A DNA stretch of 64,000 nucleotides from Streptomyces goshikiensis (GCF_014650555.1 NZ_BMVE01000005.1:62001-126000), one strand, 5' to 3'. Positions 52,425-62,635 are shown, numbered from the stretch's first letter. The notes: generated by a model from the sequence alone, not told the origin. A program made the numbers and translations.

Positions 52425-52474
52425 CCCCTCGAACGCCGGCGAGGCTGGATCTTCAGCCCGTCCGGCGTTCGGGG
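52425..52474. repeat. Streptomyces-type intergenic palindromic repeat (REP-like)
   Basis: CCCCTCGAACGCCGGCGAGG-type arm (52425-52447) faces CAGCCCGTCCGGCGTTCGGGG (52454-52474; first 20 bases quoted: CAGCCCGTCCGGCGTTCGGG) around GATCTT. Elements with a CGAACGCCGGCGAGGCTG core recur in intergenic regions of many Streptomyces; here it may attenuate or stabilise the opcA-pgl transcript. Confidence 0.65.
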
Positions 52475-52582
52475 ACCGGGGTCCGGGGCGCAGGCCCCGG
52501 GAAACGGGGAAGGGGCGGGGCGGGGCGGGGAGCAAGCACCGCGCGGCGGCACCCACCCGTATCAACGACAAGGCGGCAGCAC

Positions 52583-53371
52583 ATGGGTATGACGACTCCC
52601 CAGGTCGTCGTCCACCGGGACAAGGAGCTGATGGCGCAGGCCGCGGCGGCCCGGCTGATCACGAAGGTCGTGGACGCGCAGGCGGCCCGCGGCTCCGCGT
52701 CGGTGGTCCTCACCGGCGGCCGCAACGGCAACGGGCTGCTCGCGGCCCTCGCCGCGGCGCCCGCGCGGGACGCGATCGACTGGGCGCGGCTGGACCTCTG
52801 GTGGGGCGACGAGCGCTACGTCCCCGCCGACGACCCCGAGCGCAACCACACCCAGGCCCGCGAGGCCCTGCTGGACTCCGTCCCGGTGGATCCGGCGCGC
52901 GTACACGTGATGCCCGCCTCCGACGGTCCGTACGGGGCGGACGTGGACGCGGCTGCGGCGGCGTACGCGGCGGAGCTCGCCCGGGCCGCTGGCCCCGAGG
53001 ACCACGGACCGGTCCCCCGCTTCGACGTGCTGATGCTGGGCGTCGGCCCGGACACGCACGTGGCGTCCCTGTTCCCTGAGCACCCGGCGGCGCGCGAGAG
53101 CGAGCGCACGGTGGTCGGCGTGCACGGCGCGCCCAAGCCGCCGCCGACCCGGGTCTCGCTGACCCTCCCGGCGATCCGGGCGGCCCGCGAGGTCTGGCTG
53201 CTGGCGGCCGGCGAGGACAAGGCCGGCGCGGTGGCGATCGCGCTGGGCGGCGCGGGCAGTGTCCAGGCCCCGGCGGCGCAGGCCTACGGCCGCTCCCGGA
53301 CCCTGTGGCTCCTGGACCGCGCGGCCGCCGCGAAGCTGCCGGCGGGCCTGTACCCCCCGGCCGCGTCCTGA
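52583..53371 (+). CDS. pgl: 6-Phosphogluconolactonase
   Basis: The 262-residue DevB/Pgl-type enzyme hydrolyses 6-phosphogluconolactone between Zwf and the 6-phosphogluconate step. Family motifs are VLTGGRNGNGLLAALA, WARLDLWWGDERYVPADDPERNHTQARE, DVLMLGVGPDTHVASLFPEHP and VSLTLPAIRAAREVWLLAAGEDKAGAV. ATG 52583 follows AAGGCGG. It is the last gene of the pentose phosphate operon, separated from opcA by a REP-like repeat. Confidence 0.94.
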   Translation: MGMTTPQVVVHRDKELMAQAAAARLITKVVDAQAARGSASVVLTGGRNGNGLLAALAAAPARDAIDWARLDLWWGDERYVPADDPERNHTQAREALLDSVPVDPARVHVMPASDGPYGADVDAAAAAYAAELARAAGPEDHGPVPRFDVLMLGVGPDTHVASLFPEHPAARESERTVVGVHGAPKPPPTRVSLTLPAIRAAREVWLLAAGEDKAGAVAIALGGAGSVQAPAAQAYGRSRTLWLLDRAAAAKLPAGLYPPAAS

Positions 53372-53471
53372 CGGGCACGGCCTTCACGGGCACGGCCTTT
53401 TCGGGCACGGCCTGACGAACATCCCCGCGGGGTCCGGAGGCAGCGCTTCCGGACCCCGCGGGCGTTCGAGG

Positions 53472-55136
53472 TCAGTCCCGGCCGCGCAGCGACCGGTAGG
53501 TGGCGACCAGCGCGCGCGTGGAGGCGTCCATGCCCTCCACGGGCGCACCGTCCGTCAGCGCGGGCTCGACCCTCTTCGCGAGGACCTTGCCCAGCTCCAC
53601 ACCCCACTGGTCGAACGAGTCGATGTTCCACACCGCGCCCTGCACGAAGACCTTGTGCTCGTAGAGGGCGATCAGCTGGCCCAGTACCGAGGGCGTGAGC
53701 TCGGTGGCCAGGATCGTGGTCGTCGGGTGGTTGCCCTGGAAGGTCTTGTGCGGGACCAGGGCCTCCGCGACTCCCTCCGCCCGCACCTCGTCGGCCGTCT
53801 TGCCGAAGGCCAGCGCCTGCGTCTGCGCGAAGAAGTTCGCCATCAGCAGGTCGTGCTGGGCCTCCAGGGCCGGCGGCAGCTCCCCGACGGGCCGGGCGAA
53901 GCCGATGAAGTCCGCCGGGATCACCTTCGTACCCTGGTGGATCAACTGGTAGTACGCGTGCTGCCCGTTGGTGCCGGGCGTGCCCCAGACCACCGGCCCG
54001 GTCTGCCAGTCCACCCGGTTGCCCTGCCGGTCCACGGACTTGCCGTTGGACTCCATGTCCAGCTGCTGGAGGTAGGCCGTGAAGCGGGAGAGGTAGTGGC
54101 TGTACGGGAGGACGGCGTGCGACTGCGCGTCGAAGAACGCCCCGTACCAGATCCCCAACAGGCCCATCAGCAGCGGCGCGTTCTCCTCCGGCGGGGCCGT
54201 GCGGAAGTGCCGGTCCATCTGCTCGAAGCCGTCCAGCATCTCCCGGAAGGCGTCCGGGCCGATCGCGATCATCAGCGAGAGCCCGATCGCGGAGTCGAAG
54301 GAGTAGCGGCCGCCGACCCAGTCCCAGAACCCGAACATGTTGGCCGGGTCGATGCCGAAGTCGGTGACCTTCTCGGCGTTGGTGGACAGCGCCACGAAGT
54401 GCCGTGCCACGGCGGCCCGGTCGCCGCCGAGACCCGCCAGCAGCCACTCCCGGGCGGAGGTGGCGTTGGTGATGGTCTCGATGGTCGTGAAGGTCTTCGA
54501 CGCGATGATGAACAGCGTCTCGGCCGGGTCCATCCCCCGCACGGCCTCGTGCAGGTCCGCGCCGTCCACGTTGGACACGAAACGCAGCGTCAGATCCCGG
54601 TCGGTGAAGGCGCGCAGCGCCTCGTACGCCATCGCCGGGCCCAGGTCGGAACCGCCGATGCCGATGTTGACGACGTTCCTGATGCGCTTTCCGGTGAAGC
54701 CGGTCCACTCCCCCGACCTGACCTGGGCGGAGAACGCCGCCATCTTGTCGAGGACCGCGTGGACCTCGGGGACGACGTTCTCGCCGTCCACCTCGACGAC
54801 CGCGTCGCGCGGCGCGCGCAGGGCGGTGTGCAGGACCGCCCGGTCCTCGGTCGTGTTGATCTTGTCCCCGCGGAACATCGCCTCGCGCAGCTCCGCCACG
54901 CCCGTCGCCGCGGCCAGTTCGCGCAGCAGTGCGAGCGTCTCGTCGGTCACGAGGTGCTTCGAGTAGTCGATGTGCAGGTCGCCGACCCGCAGGGTGTAGC
55001 CGGTGCCCCGGCCCGGATTCGTCTCGAACAGGTCCCGCAGATGCGTCTGTCCCAGCTCGTCCCGGTGCTTTCCGAGTGCCTGCCACTCGGGGGTCCGGTT
55101 GAGCCTCGCGCGGCTTTCTGCGTTCATCTCGGACAT
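53472..55136 (-). CDS. pgi: Glucose-6-phosphate isomerase
   Basis: The 554-residue product has the full eukaryote-like PGI length. Signatures: TGKRIRNVVNIGIGGSDLGPAMAYEAL, FVSNVDGADLHEAV, FIIASKTFTTIET (sugar-phosphate binding), WDWVGGRYSFDSAIGLSLMIAIG, and a C-terminal catalytic Lys region FVQGAVWNIDSFDQWGVELGKVLAKRVE. ATG 55136 follows AGAGGG. It converges with pgl 100 bases away and lies downstream of a hairpin that ends the RbpA-like gene. Confidence 0.96.
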   Translation of the reverse strand: MSEMNAESRARLNRTPEWQALGKHRDELGQTHLRDLFETNPGRGTGYTLRVGDLHIDYSKHLVTDETLALLRELAAATGVAELREAMFRGDKINTTEDRAVLHTALRAPRDAVVEVDGENVVPEVHAVLDKMAAFSAQVRSGEWTGFTGKRIRNVVNIGIGGSDLGPAMAYEALRAFTDRDLTLRFVSNVDGADLHEAVRGMDPAETLFIIASKTFTTIETITNATSAREWLLAGLGGDRAAVARHFVALSTNAEKVTDFGIDPANMFGFWDWVGGRYSFDSAIGLSLMIAIGPDAFREMLDGFEQMDRHFRTAPPEENAPLLMGLLGIWYGAFFDAQSHAVLPYSHYLSRFTAYLQQLDMESNGKSVDRQGNRVDWQTGPVVWGTPGTNGQHAYYQLIHQGTKVIPADFIGFARPVGELPPALEAQHDLLMANFFAQTQALAFGKTADEVRAEGVAEALVPHKTFQGNHPTTTILATELTPSVLGQLIALYEHKVFVQGAVWNIDSFDQWGVELGKVLAKRVEPALTDGAPVEGMDASTRALVATYRSLRGRD

Positions 55137-55209
55137 CAGCCCTCTTCCATCCTGTCGTGCCCCGCCGGTCACCAACCTAAGGGATCAGCGGGCGGGCAAC
55201 GGACACAAA

Positions 55210-55250
55210 GAGGCCCGGCCCGCAGGAAGGATTCCTGCGGGCCGGGCCTC
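55210..55250 (-). terminator. Strong stem-loop terminator after the RbpA paralogue gene
   Basis: GAGGCCCGGCCCGCAGGAA (55210-55228) pairs perfectly with 55232-55250 around GGA, a 19-bp stem 22 bases past the stop at 55273. Confidence 0.85.
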
Positions 55251-55272
55251 GTTCTCACGTTCGTTCGGATGT

Positions 55273-55608
55273 TCAGATCTCACCGCGGAGTTTGGCGAGC
55301 GCCTCGGCGAGGATCGCCTCGCCGTCGGCGTCGGTGCGCCGCTCCCGTACGTACGCCAGGTGCGTCTTGTACGGCTCGGTGCGCGGCGGCGCGGGCGGGT
55401 TGTCCCGGTCCTGGCCGGCCGGGAACCCGCAGCGCGGGCAGTCCCAGGTGTCGGGCACCTGTGCGTCGCTGGCGAAGCTCGGCTGCGTCTCGTGCCCGTT
55501 CGAGCACCAGAAGGAGATGCGCAGGCGGGGCGCGGACTCGCCGCGCTCGGCCTCACCCATCGGCCCCGCTCCGACCCGGCTACCACGGATCGCGTTGCCA
55601 CTTGCCAC
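55273..55608 (-). CDS. RbpA-family RNA polymerase-binding protein (paralogue, RbpB-like)
   Basis: The 111-residue product has the RbpA zinc-binding core CSNGHETQPSF ... WDCPRCG and a C-terminal ERRTDADGEAILAEALAKLRGEI helix like the sigma-interacting end of RbpA. It is shorter than the main RbpA (about 124 residues) and lacks its C-terminal HPRDSRK-type tail. Streptomyces carry a second RbpA copy, and I believe this pgi/secG-linked gene is that copy; the paralogy is inferred. RbpA proteins bind RNA polymerase and group 1 sigma factors. ATG 55608 begins MASGNAIRG. Confidence 0.82.
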   Translation of the reverse strand: MASGNAIRGSRVGAGPMGEAERGESAPRLRISFWCSNGHETQPSFASDAQVPDTWDCPRCGFPAGQDRDNPPAPPRTEPYKTHLAYVRERRTDADGEAILAEALAKLRGEI

Positions 55609-55787
55609 GGTCGTAACTCCCTGCGTGATGGTGCCGCGGAGCGTGAGTGGAATATCCGCTGCGGGCGCCCCAGTCTACGTAAGGCCCAACGCGCGTCCAG
55701 CGACCGGAGTTACTCGCTCCGGGTGCGGACGCCGGTTCCCATGATAGGCAGGGGGGACCCGGCGGACGGCCGAAATGGCCAGAACCG

Positions 55788-56024
55788 TCAGCTGCTGGAC
55801 TTCATCAGCAGGCCGAGCGCGACGATGCAGGCGAACCAGAGCAGACCGATGACGACGGTGATCCGGTCCAGGTTGCGCTCCGCGACCGAGGAGCCTCCGA
55901 CGGACGACTGCATACCGCCGCCGAACATGTCGGAGAGGCCGCCGCCCTTGCCCTTGTGCATCAGCACGAGCAGCATCAGCAGGGCGCTGAACACGATCAG
56001 GGCGATCGAGAACCCCATAATCAC
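55788..56024 (-). CDS. secG: Preprotein translocase subunit SecG
   Basis: The 78-residue product has two transmembrane helices: GFSIALIVFSALLMLLVLMHKG, then the cytoplasmic loop KGKGGGLSDMFGGGMQSSVGGSSVAERNLDRI and ITVVIGLLWFACIVALGLLMK. The GxGGG and FGG patterns are typical. GTG 56024 has GTAGGA upstream; ATG 56018 is a later alternative. It lies downstream of the triose operon as in other actinobacteria. Confidence 0.93.
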   Translation of the reverse strand: MIMGFSIALIVFSALLMLLVLMHKGKGGGLSDMFGGGMQSSVGGSSVAERNLDRITVVIGLLWFACIVALGLLMKSSS

Positions 56025-56138
56025 GGCTGATTCCTACTTTCTGGCTTTCCGGCTCTGCAGGGATGTGCGCGGGGGCCAGCGGCTGGTGGTCAGCCCCTGG
56101 CCCCCGCAAGGGTACGACGGATCCGCCCTACCGCATAC

Positions 56139-56915
56139 TCACTGGTCGCGGAAGCGGACGATCTTGACGAACTCGTCCACATCCAGCGCGGCGCCGCCGA
56201 TCAGGGCGCCGTCCACGTCGGGCTGGGCCATGATCGCGGCGATGTTGCCGGACTTGACCGAGCCGCCGTACTGGATGCGGACCTTGTCGGCCAGCTCCTG
56301 CGAGTAGAGCTCGGCGAGGCGGCCGCGGATCGCCCCGCAGACCTCCTGCGCGTCCTCGGGGGTGGCGACCTCGCCGGTCCCGATGGCCCAGACGGGCTCG
56401 TACGCGATCACGATGGACTCGACCTGCTCGGCCGGGACGTCCTTGAGGCCGCCGTCGACCTGCGCCAGCGTGTACGGGACCTGCTCGCCGGCCTTGCGGA
56501 CGTCCAGGCCCTCGCCGACGCACAGGATCGGGGTGATCCCGTGCTTGTAGGCGGCCTTCACCTTGGCGTTGCAGAGCTCGTCGCTCTCGCCGTGGTACTG
56601 GCGGCGCTCGCTGTGGCCGACGGCCACGTACGAGCAGCCCAGCTTGGCCAGCATGGCGCCGGAGATCTCGCCGGTGTAGGCACCGGAGTCCTGCGCCGAG
56701 AGGTCCTGGGCGCCGTACTTGATCTTCAGCTTGTCGCCGTCGACCAGGGTCTGGACCGAGCGCAGGTCGACGAAGGGCGGCAGGACCGCGACCTCGACGG
56801 CGTCGTAGTCCTTGTCGGCCAGGGCGAAGGAGAGCTTCTGGACGTGCGCGATGGCCTCAAGGTGGTTGAGGTTCATCTTCCAGTTGCCCGCCATCAGCGG
56901 GGTGCGGGTGCTCAT
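56139..56915 (-). CDS. tpiA: Triosephosphate isomerase
   Basis: The 258-residue TIM barrel interconverts DHAP and glyceraldehyde-3-P. NWKMNL (substrate Asn/Lys), CSYVAVGHSERR (catalytic His), and AYEPVWAIGTGEVATPEDA (catalytic Glu) are intact, with the IQYGGSVKSGN phosphate loop. It starts six bases after the pgk stop, with GGAGG inside the end of pgk. Last member of the gap-pgk-tpi unit. Confidence 0.97.
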   Translation of the reverse strand: MSTRTPLMAGNWKMNLNHLEAIAHVQKLSFALADKDYDAVEVAVLPPFVDLRSVQTLVDGDKLKIKYGAQDLSAQDSGAYTGEISGAMLAKLGCSYVAVGHSERRQYHGESDELCNAKVKAAYKHGITPILCVGEGLDVRKAGEQVPYTLAQVDGGLKDVPAEQVESIVIAYEPVWAIGTGEVATPEDAQEVCGAIRGRLAELYSQELADKVRIQYGGSVKSGNIAAIMAQPDVDGALIGGAALDVDEFVKIVRFRDQ

Positions 56916-56921
56916 TAAGGG

Positions 56922-58133
56922 TCAGACCTCCAGTGCGGCGAGGCCGGGGAGCGTCTTGCCCTCAAGGTATTCGAGGGAGGCGCCGCCGCCGGTCGAGATG
57001 TGTCCGAAAGCGTTCTCGTCGAAACCGAGCGTGCGCACGGCCGCGGCCGAGTCGCCGCCGCCCACGACGGTGAAGGCGCCGCTCTCGGTGAGCGCCTGCG
57101 CGATGGCCTTGGTGCCGTTCGCGTAGTCGGGGTGCTCAAAGACGCCGACCGGGCCGTTCCAGAAGACGGTCTCGGCATCGGCGATCTTCGACGCGTACAG
57201 CTCGCGGGTCTTGGGACCGATGTCCAGACCCTCCTTGTCGGCGGGGATCTTGTCCGCGTCGACGGTGATGAACTCGGCCGGGGTCTTGCCCTTGAGGTCG
57301 GGGAAGTCCGAGGAGGCCAGGATGTCCACCGGGAGGACCAGCTCGACGCCCAGCTTCTCGGCGCGCGCCAGGTACTCGAGGACCACGGGGATCTGGTCCT
57401 CCTGAAGGAGGGAGATGCCGATCTCGTGACCCTGGGCCTTCAGGAAGGTGTAGGCCATGCCACCGCCGATGAGGATGCGGTCGGCCTTGCCGAGCAGCTG
57501 GTCGATGACGGCCAGCTTGTCGGAGACCTTGGCGCCGCCGAGGACGACCACGTACGGACGCTTGACGTCGGCGGTGAGCTTCTTGAGGACACCGACCTCG
57601 GTGGCGATGAGGTAGCCGGCCGCGTGCGGGAGGCGCGCCGGGAGGTCGAAGACCGAGGCGTGCTTGCGGTGCACGGCGCCGAAGCCGTCGCCGACGTAGA
57701 CGTCGGCGAGCTCGGCGAGGCGGTCCGCGAAGGCGCCCCGCTCGGCGTCGTCCTTCGAGGTCTCACCGGCGTTGAACCGCAGGTTCTCGATGACGGCGAC
57801 CCGGCCGTCGGCGAGGGCGGCGACGGTCTCCTTGGCGGAGGCGCCGACGGTGTCGGTCGCGAAGGCGACGTCCTGGCCGAGCAGTTCACCGAGGCGCCGG
57901 GCGGCGGGCGCCAGCGAGAAGGCCGGGTCCGGCTCGCCCTTGGGGCGGCCCAGGTGCGAGGCGACGACCACGCGGGCGCCGGCCTCGGCGAGCTTCGCGA
58001 TGGTCGGCAGCACGGCGCGGATGCGGCCGTCGTCGGTGATGGTGCCGCCCGCGAGCGGCACGTTGAGGTCGGCGCGGACGAAGACCCGCTTGCCGCGGAC
58101 GCCCTCGGCGAGAAGTTCGTCGATCGTCTTCAT
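56922..58133 (-). CDS. pgk: Phosphoglycerate kinase
   Basis: The 403-residue kinase has RVFVRADLNVPLAGGTITDDGRIRAVLPTI, ASHLGRPKGEPDPAFSL, LRFNAGETSKD, the ATP-binding VLGGAKVSDKLAVIDQLLGKADRILIGGGMAYTFL, and the C-terminal GGGDSAAAV. ATG 58133 follows GGAGTAG. It lies 138 bases downstream of gap and 6 bases upstream of tpiA. Confidence 0.97.
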   Translation of the reverse strand: MKTIDELLAEGVRGKRVFVRADLNVPLAGGTITDDGRIRAVLPTIAKLAEAGARVVVASHLGRPKGEPDPAFSLAPAARRLGELLGQDVAFATDTVGASAKETVAALADGRVAVIENLRFNAGETSKDDAERGAFADRLAELADVYVGDGFGAVHRKHASVFDLPARLPHAAGYLIATEVGVLKKLTADVKRPYVVVLGGAKVSDKLAVIDQLLGKADRILIGGGMAYTFLKAQGHEIGISLLQEDQIPVVLEYLARAEKLGVELVLPVDILASSDFPDLKGKTPAEFITVDADKIPADKEGLDIGPKTRELYASKIADAETVFWNGPVGVFEHPDYANGTKAIAQALTESGAFTVVGGGDSAAAVRTLGFDENAFGHISTGGGASLEYLEGKTLPGLAALEV

Positions 58134-58199
58134 TGCTTTTGCTACTCCTTATACCGGTCCAGGCTGTTGCCCATCCCGGGCGTGAGGAACGAACAAGCG

Positions 58200-58241
58200 A
58201 CAGGGCCCGCGCCGCGCTCCATCGCGCTGCCGGACCCTGTG
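58200..58241 (-). terminator. Imperfect hairpin between gap and pgk
   Basis: ACAGGGCCCG... can pair with ...CGGACCCTGT with a few mismatches, 31 bases after the gap stop. It could attenuate rather than fully stop transcription into pgk. Confidence 0.4.
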
Positions 58242-58271
58242 CTCACATCGTGGTGCCTTGCCCTGGGACTA

Positions 58272-59279
<1,008 letters not shown>

Positions 59280-59468
59280 GAACCGATCTCCTCGTATGTG
59301 CGCCGGTAAGTCCGCCGGCGAGCTGTATGGGATGTCCCCGACCGCTTACGACCCTACCTCTCCGTGAGCTTCGGAGTGACATCGGTCGAGGCCTGACACT
59401 CCCCCGACTGCCTGGGGGGACTCCGCGACGCCCTGTACCAATCGCTCCGGCACGGGGCGCCCGGAATT

Positions 59469-59506
59469 CGGGCCCCGTCACGCACCGTGAGGGGTGACGG
59501 GGCCCG
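59469..59506 (-). terminator. Stem-loop terminator after the carboxypeptidase gene
   Basis: CGGGCCCCGTCAC (59469-59481) pairs exactly with GTGACGGGGCCCG (59494-59506), a 13-bp stem with a 12-base loop, 4 bases past the stop at 59510. Confidence 0.7.
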
Positions 59507-59509
59507 CGC

Positions 59510-62482
59510 TCAGTGGTTCAGCGAACGAAGGGCCTTACCGACGAGTACGGCTCGATCCGCAGCCGCCGGCACGTGTTCCAGGCCAAAGCCGAGCAGAACC
59601 GTGTGACGCGTTGTGATGGCCGCGTAGGACTTGAACAGCTCCGCGGAGCGGGACCAATCCCCGGGAGTCTCGGGGCTTCCGGCCGGTGCGCCCTGCGCGG
59701 TCCAGGTCCCGAGGGAGGTCTCGAAGCCCTCGGCGGCCTGGTCGGTGCCGCCGACGGACAGCCGCGCCTCGTCCGCGAAGACCCCGCGGCCACCGGAGCC
59801 CGGGTCGGTGATGGAGGACAGGGACACCTCCACCTTCTTGCCCGCGTACGCGCTCAGGTCGAAGGCGACCTGCTTCCAGCCGCCGGAGGATCCGGTGAAG
59901 CTGTTCCACGTACCGCTGGTGCCCTGCGCGGTGCAGCCGCCGGCGCCCAGCGTGAGGTAGCTGCGCAGGAACGGGTGGCCGTTGATGAAGTACCCGGCCG
60001 CGCAGTCCTCCGGGACGGCGGAGCTGCTCAGGCCGCCCGCGTCGGGCAGCGTGGTCCAGTCCGCGGCCCCCGTGGTGTGGGCCTCCAGGACGGCGTGGTC
60101 GTAGCCGTCCTCGGTGTTCCAGTTGAGGGCCATCTTCAGCTGGGGCCTGTCGGCGGCGGTGGCCCCGGTCAGGTCGATCGTCCGGACCAGCCGCTTCCAG
60201 TCGTTGTCCGTGTGGACGGCCGCGGCCATCCCGGCGCCGGCGAAGGGGGCGTACGGATTCACGACCCCGGCGTACTGGCCCGCCTGCGCGCTCTTGAACT
60301 GCGGGAACTGCGCGGCGGCGAGGGTGTCGGAGGTGGCCGTGTAGGAGCCGGGGGCGTTCAGCGGGTTGTCCGCCGCGTCCCCGAGGCCGCCCTTGGCGCC
60401 GTTCAGGGCGCCCGCGCCGGTGAAGCCGGTGGCCCCCTTGGCGCTCGCGCGGCTGTAGGCGCCGAGGTAGTACTGGCTGAAGTCGTTGGTGACGGCCCGG
60501 CCGACCTGGGCGTTGCCGCCCGCCAGTTCACCGGCCTCGATCAGCTTCCCGCCCTCGTTGAGGAAGTCCCTTACGGCGAGCTGGGTTTCGCCGCCGGGGG
60601 CCTTGGCGCCGGTGTAGTGGACGGCGGTGCCGAAGTGCGAGAGCACCCCGAGGTGGTGCGGGACGCCCTGGACGGCCACGTCCCAGACGGCCGCGGAGGT
60701 GCCGTTGGCGCGCAGGGCGTCGACGTACTCCTTGGCGTGCACGGCCTTGGCGCCCTCCTCGGCGATCACCAGGACGTCCGCGCGCGGCCGCTCGGCCACC
60801 TTGTACGTGAAGTGCTCGCTGGAGACCTGCTTGTCGGAGCGGTCGAGACCGGTGAACCACACCTCGACCGTGTCGCCCGGCCTGGCGCCGTCCACCTTGG
60901 CCCGGTACTCGTCGAACCAGTTGTTGTCCTCGCCGCCGTAGACGTCTCCGCCCTTCCAGGCCCTCAGCCCGTCGTCGTGCGTACGGCCGCCGTTGATCCG
61001 GAACTTGAGCTGCTTGTCGCGCAGCGCCTTGCGGGCGGTGACCGAGACCGTCTGGTCCTCGCCCTTGGCCACGTAGGAGGTGGTGAACGGGTCGAGCGTG
61101 AAGTCGGCGGCGCTCAGGCCGACCGAGGACCTCGGCTGGTCCGGGCGCGCGGCGCTCTCGCCGACGGACAGCGCGAAGGGGACGTTCTTGGCGAACTCCG
61201 CCTGGATGAGCTTCTCGTCGTCCGGGAAGTTGAACCCGGAGGCGCAGTCCTCGGGCTTCCACCGGTCGTCCGGGTCGGCGGCGGAGGCCGTCTGGCAGGT
61301 GGTCATCTCCGGCGTGAACATCATGACGCCGTTGACGTTGGAGGCGTGGCCGTCGGCCTCGCCGTTGGTGGTGTAGAGCTCGGAGGAGATCTGCGGGTAG
61401 TAGCCCGGGATCGCGGAGTTCTCCGGGGTTCCGGCGAGCGCCTTGTAGGCCGCGTCGTCGGGGGTGGGGGTGGCCACCTGCCAGCCCACGCCGTAGAGCA
61501 GCAGCTCGGAGGCGGAGTGGTAGTTGATGGCGTACGTGAAGCCGATGCGCTTCTCGAACGCGTCGAGGGCGGTGGTCTCGGGCTCGGAGGACGCCTTGGT
61601 GCCCCGGTAGGTCTCGCTCGCCGGGGTCGGGGAGGAACCCTCGTTGTCGTAGCCCCACTTGTAGGCGAAGTTGCGGTTGAGGTCGACGCCGTCGCCGGAG
61701 GTGATCTTGCCGTCGCCGTTGTTGTCGCGCAGGTTCTTGCGCCAGAGGCGCTCGCCGTCGGGGGCGTGGGTGTAGTCGTAGCCGTCGGGGTTGGCGGAGA
61801 TCAGGAACCAGAGCTCGGTGGAGTCCACCAGCTGAGTGATCCGCTGGTCCTTGCCGTAGTTGTCCAGGGTGTGGTGCATCAGCCGCCGGGTCATCTCGGG
61901 GGTGATCCACTCACGGGCGTGCTGGTTGGACATGTACAGCACGGACGGCTTCTCGCCGTCGCGGGTCTTCTTCGCGTTCTTGGTGACCTTGAGGGCGAGG
62001 ATGTCCTTGCCCTGGACGGTCTTGCCGATGGAGACGACCTTGGTGAGGCCGGGGTTCTCCTGGGCGGTCCGCAGGATCTCCTCCTGGAGGCCGCCCTTGC
62101 CGCTGTACGGGCGGAAGACCCCGTCCCCGGCGGCCTCGGTACGGGCCGCGGCTTTGGCGGAAACCCTGCGCTCGGCGAGCTTGACGCCCTGGGCGGCGAG
62201 GCCCTTGGCCTGGCCCGCGGTGAGGAAGAGCTCCACCTTGGCGGTCCCGGTCTGCGGAGCCCGCTCGGAGAGCTCGTGGGCGTCCTGGCCGGCGGCGAGG
62301 ACGAGCGGGACCTGTTCGCGGGTGATGTCGGCGTCGTAGACCCGCACCTCGTCGGCGTCGGGCGCCGCCGTGGCCGAGGGCTGGGCCTGGGCCTGCGCCT
62401 GGGCCGTGACGGGAAGAGCGGCCAGTGTGGTTCCGAAGACGAGTGCGCTTGCGGCGAGGATCGATCTCGCGCGGTGCCTCAT
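59510..62482 (-). CDS. Secreted M14 family zinc carboxypeptidase with a C-terminal beta-rich domain
   Basis: The 990-residue product has a signal peptide (about 1-30), a propeptide, and an M14 domain about 120-430: zinc ligands in SNQHAREWITPE (His188, Glu191) and INYHSASELLLY (His322), and the catalytic Glu in MFTPEMTTC (about 392). An EF-hand-like loop LRDNNGDGKITSGDGVDLNRNF sits inside the domain at 251-272. The C-terminal half has beta-sandwich features resembling immune inhibitor A domains (DNDWKRLVRTIDLTG ... LSSITDPGSGGRGVFADEARLS). It digests peptides outside the cell. ATG 62482 follows GGGGGG. Confidence 0.92.
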   Translation of the reverse strand: MRHRARSILAASALVFGTTLAALPVTAQAQAQAQPSATAAPDADEVRVYDADITREQVPLVLAAGQDAHELSERAPQTGTAKVELFLTAGQAKGLAAQGVKLAERRVSAKAAARTEAAGDGVFRPYSGKGGLQEEILRTAQENPGLTKVVSIGKTVQGKDILALKVTKNAKKTRDGEKPSVLYMSNQHAREWITPEMTRRLMHHTLDNYGKDQRITQLVDSTELWFLISANPDGYDYTHAPDGERLWRKNLRDNNGDGKITSGDGVDLNRNFAYKWGYDNEGSSPTPASETYRGTKASSEPETTALDAFEKRIGFTYAINYHSASELLLYGVGWQVATPTPDDAAYKALAGTPENSAIPGYYPQISSELYTTNGEADGHASNVNGVMMFTPEMTTCQTASAADPDDRWKPEDCASGFNFPDDEKLIQAEFAKNVPFALSVGESAARPDQPRSSVGLSAADFTLDPFTTSYVAKGEDQTVSVTARKALRDKQLKFRINGGRTHDDGLRAWKGGDVYGGEDNNWFDEYRAKVDGARPGDTVEVWFTGLDRSDKQVSSEHFTYKVAERPRADVLVIAEEGAKAVHAKEYVDALRANGTSAAVWDVAVQGVPHHLGVLSHFGTAVHYTGAKAPGGETQLAVRDFLNEGGKLIEAGELAGGNAQVGRAVTNDFSQYYLGAYSRASAKGATGFTGAGALNGAKGGLGDAADNPLNAPGSYTATSDTLAAAQFPQFKSAQAGQYAGVVNPYAPFAGAGMAAAVHTDNDWKRLVRTIDLTGATAADRPQLKMALNWNTEDGYDHAVLEAHTTGAADWTTLPDAGGLSSSAVPEDCAAGYFINGHPFLRSYLTLGAGGCTAQGTSGTWNSFTGSSGGWKQVAFDLSAYAGKKVEVSLSSITDPGSGGRGVFADEARLSVGGTDQAAEGFETSLGTWTAQGAPAGSPETPGDWSRSAELFKSYAAITTRHTVLLGFGLEHVPAAADRAVLVGKALRSLNH

Positions 62483-62635
62483 GTGCCCCCCTGGGCGTCG
62501 TCTGCCACCAAAGCGTTCGCCGACAGGCTCACGATCAGCCCATGCTCATGTCAATGGGGCATGCCGAAAGGGGCCCGCACGAGTGATCGCGCGGGCCCCT
62601 GTCCGGCGTACGACGGCCGGCGCCGGTGAGCTTCC

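Noticed and set aside
59513..62629. Very long open frame on the plus strand opposite the M14 carboxypeptidase
   Set aside because: It is the antisense shadow of a clear carboxypeptidase gene; its translation is Val/Gly/Arg-rich without any domain, as GC-rich codon bias produces.
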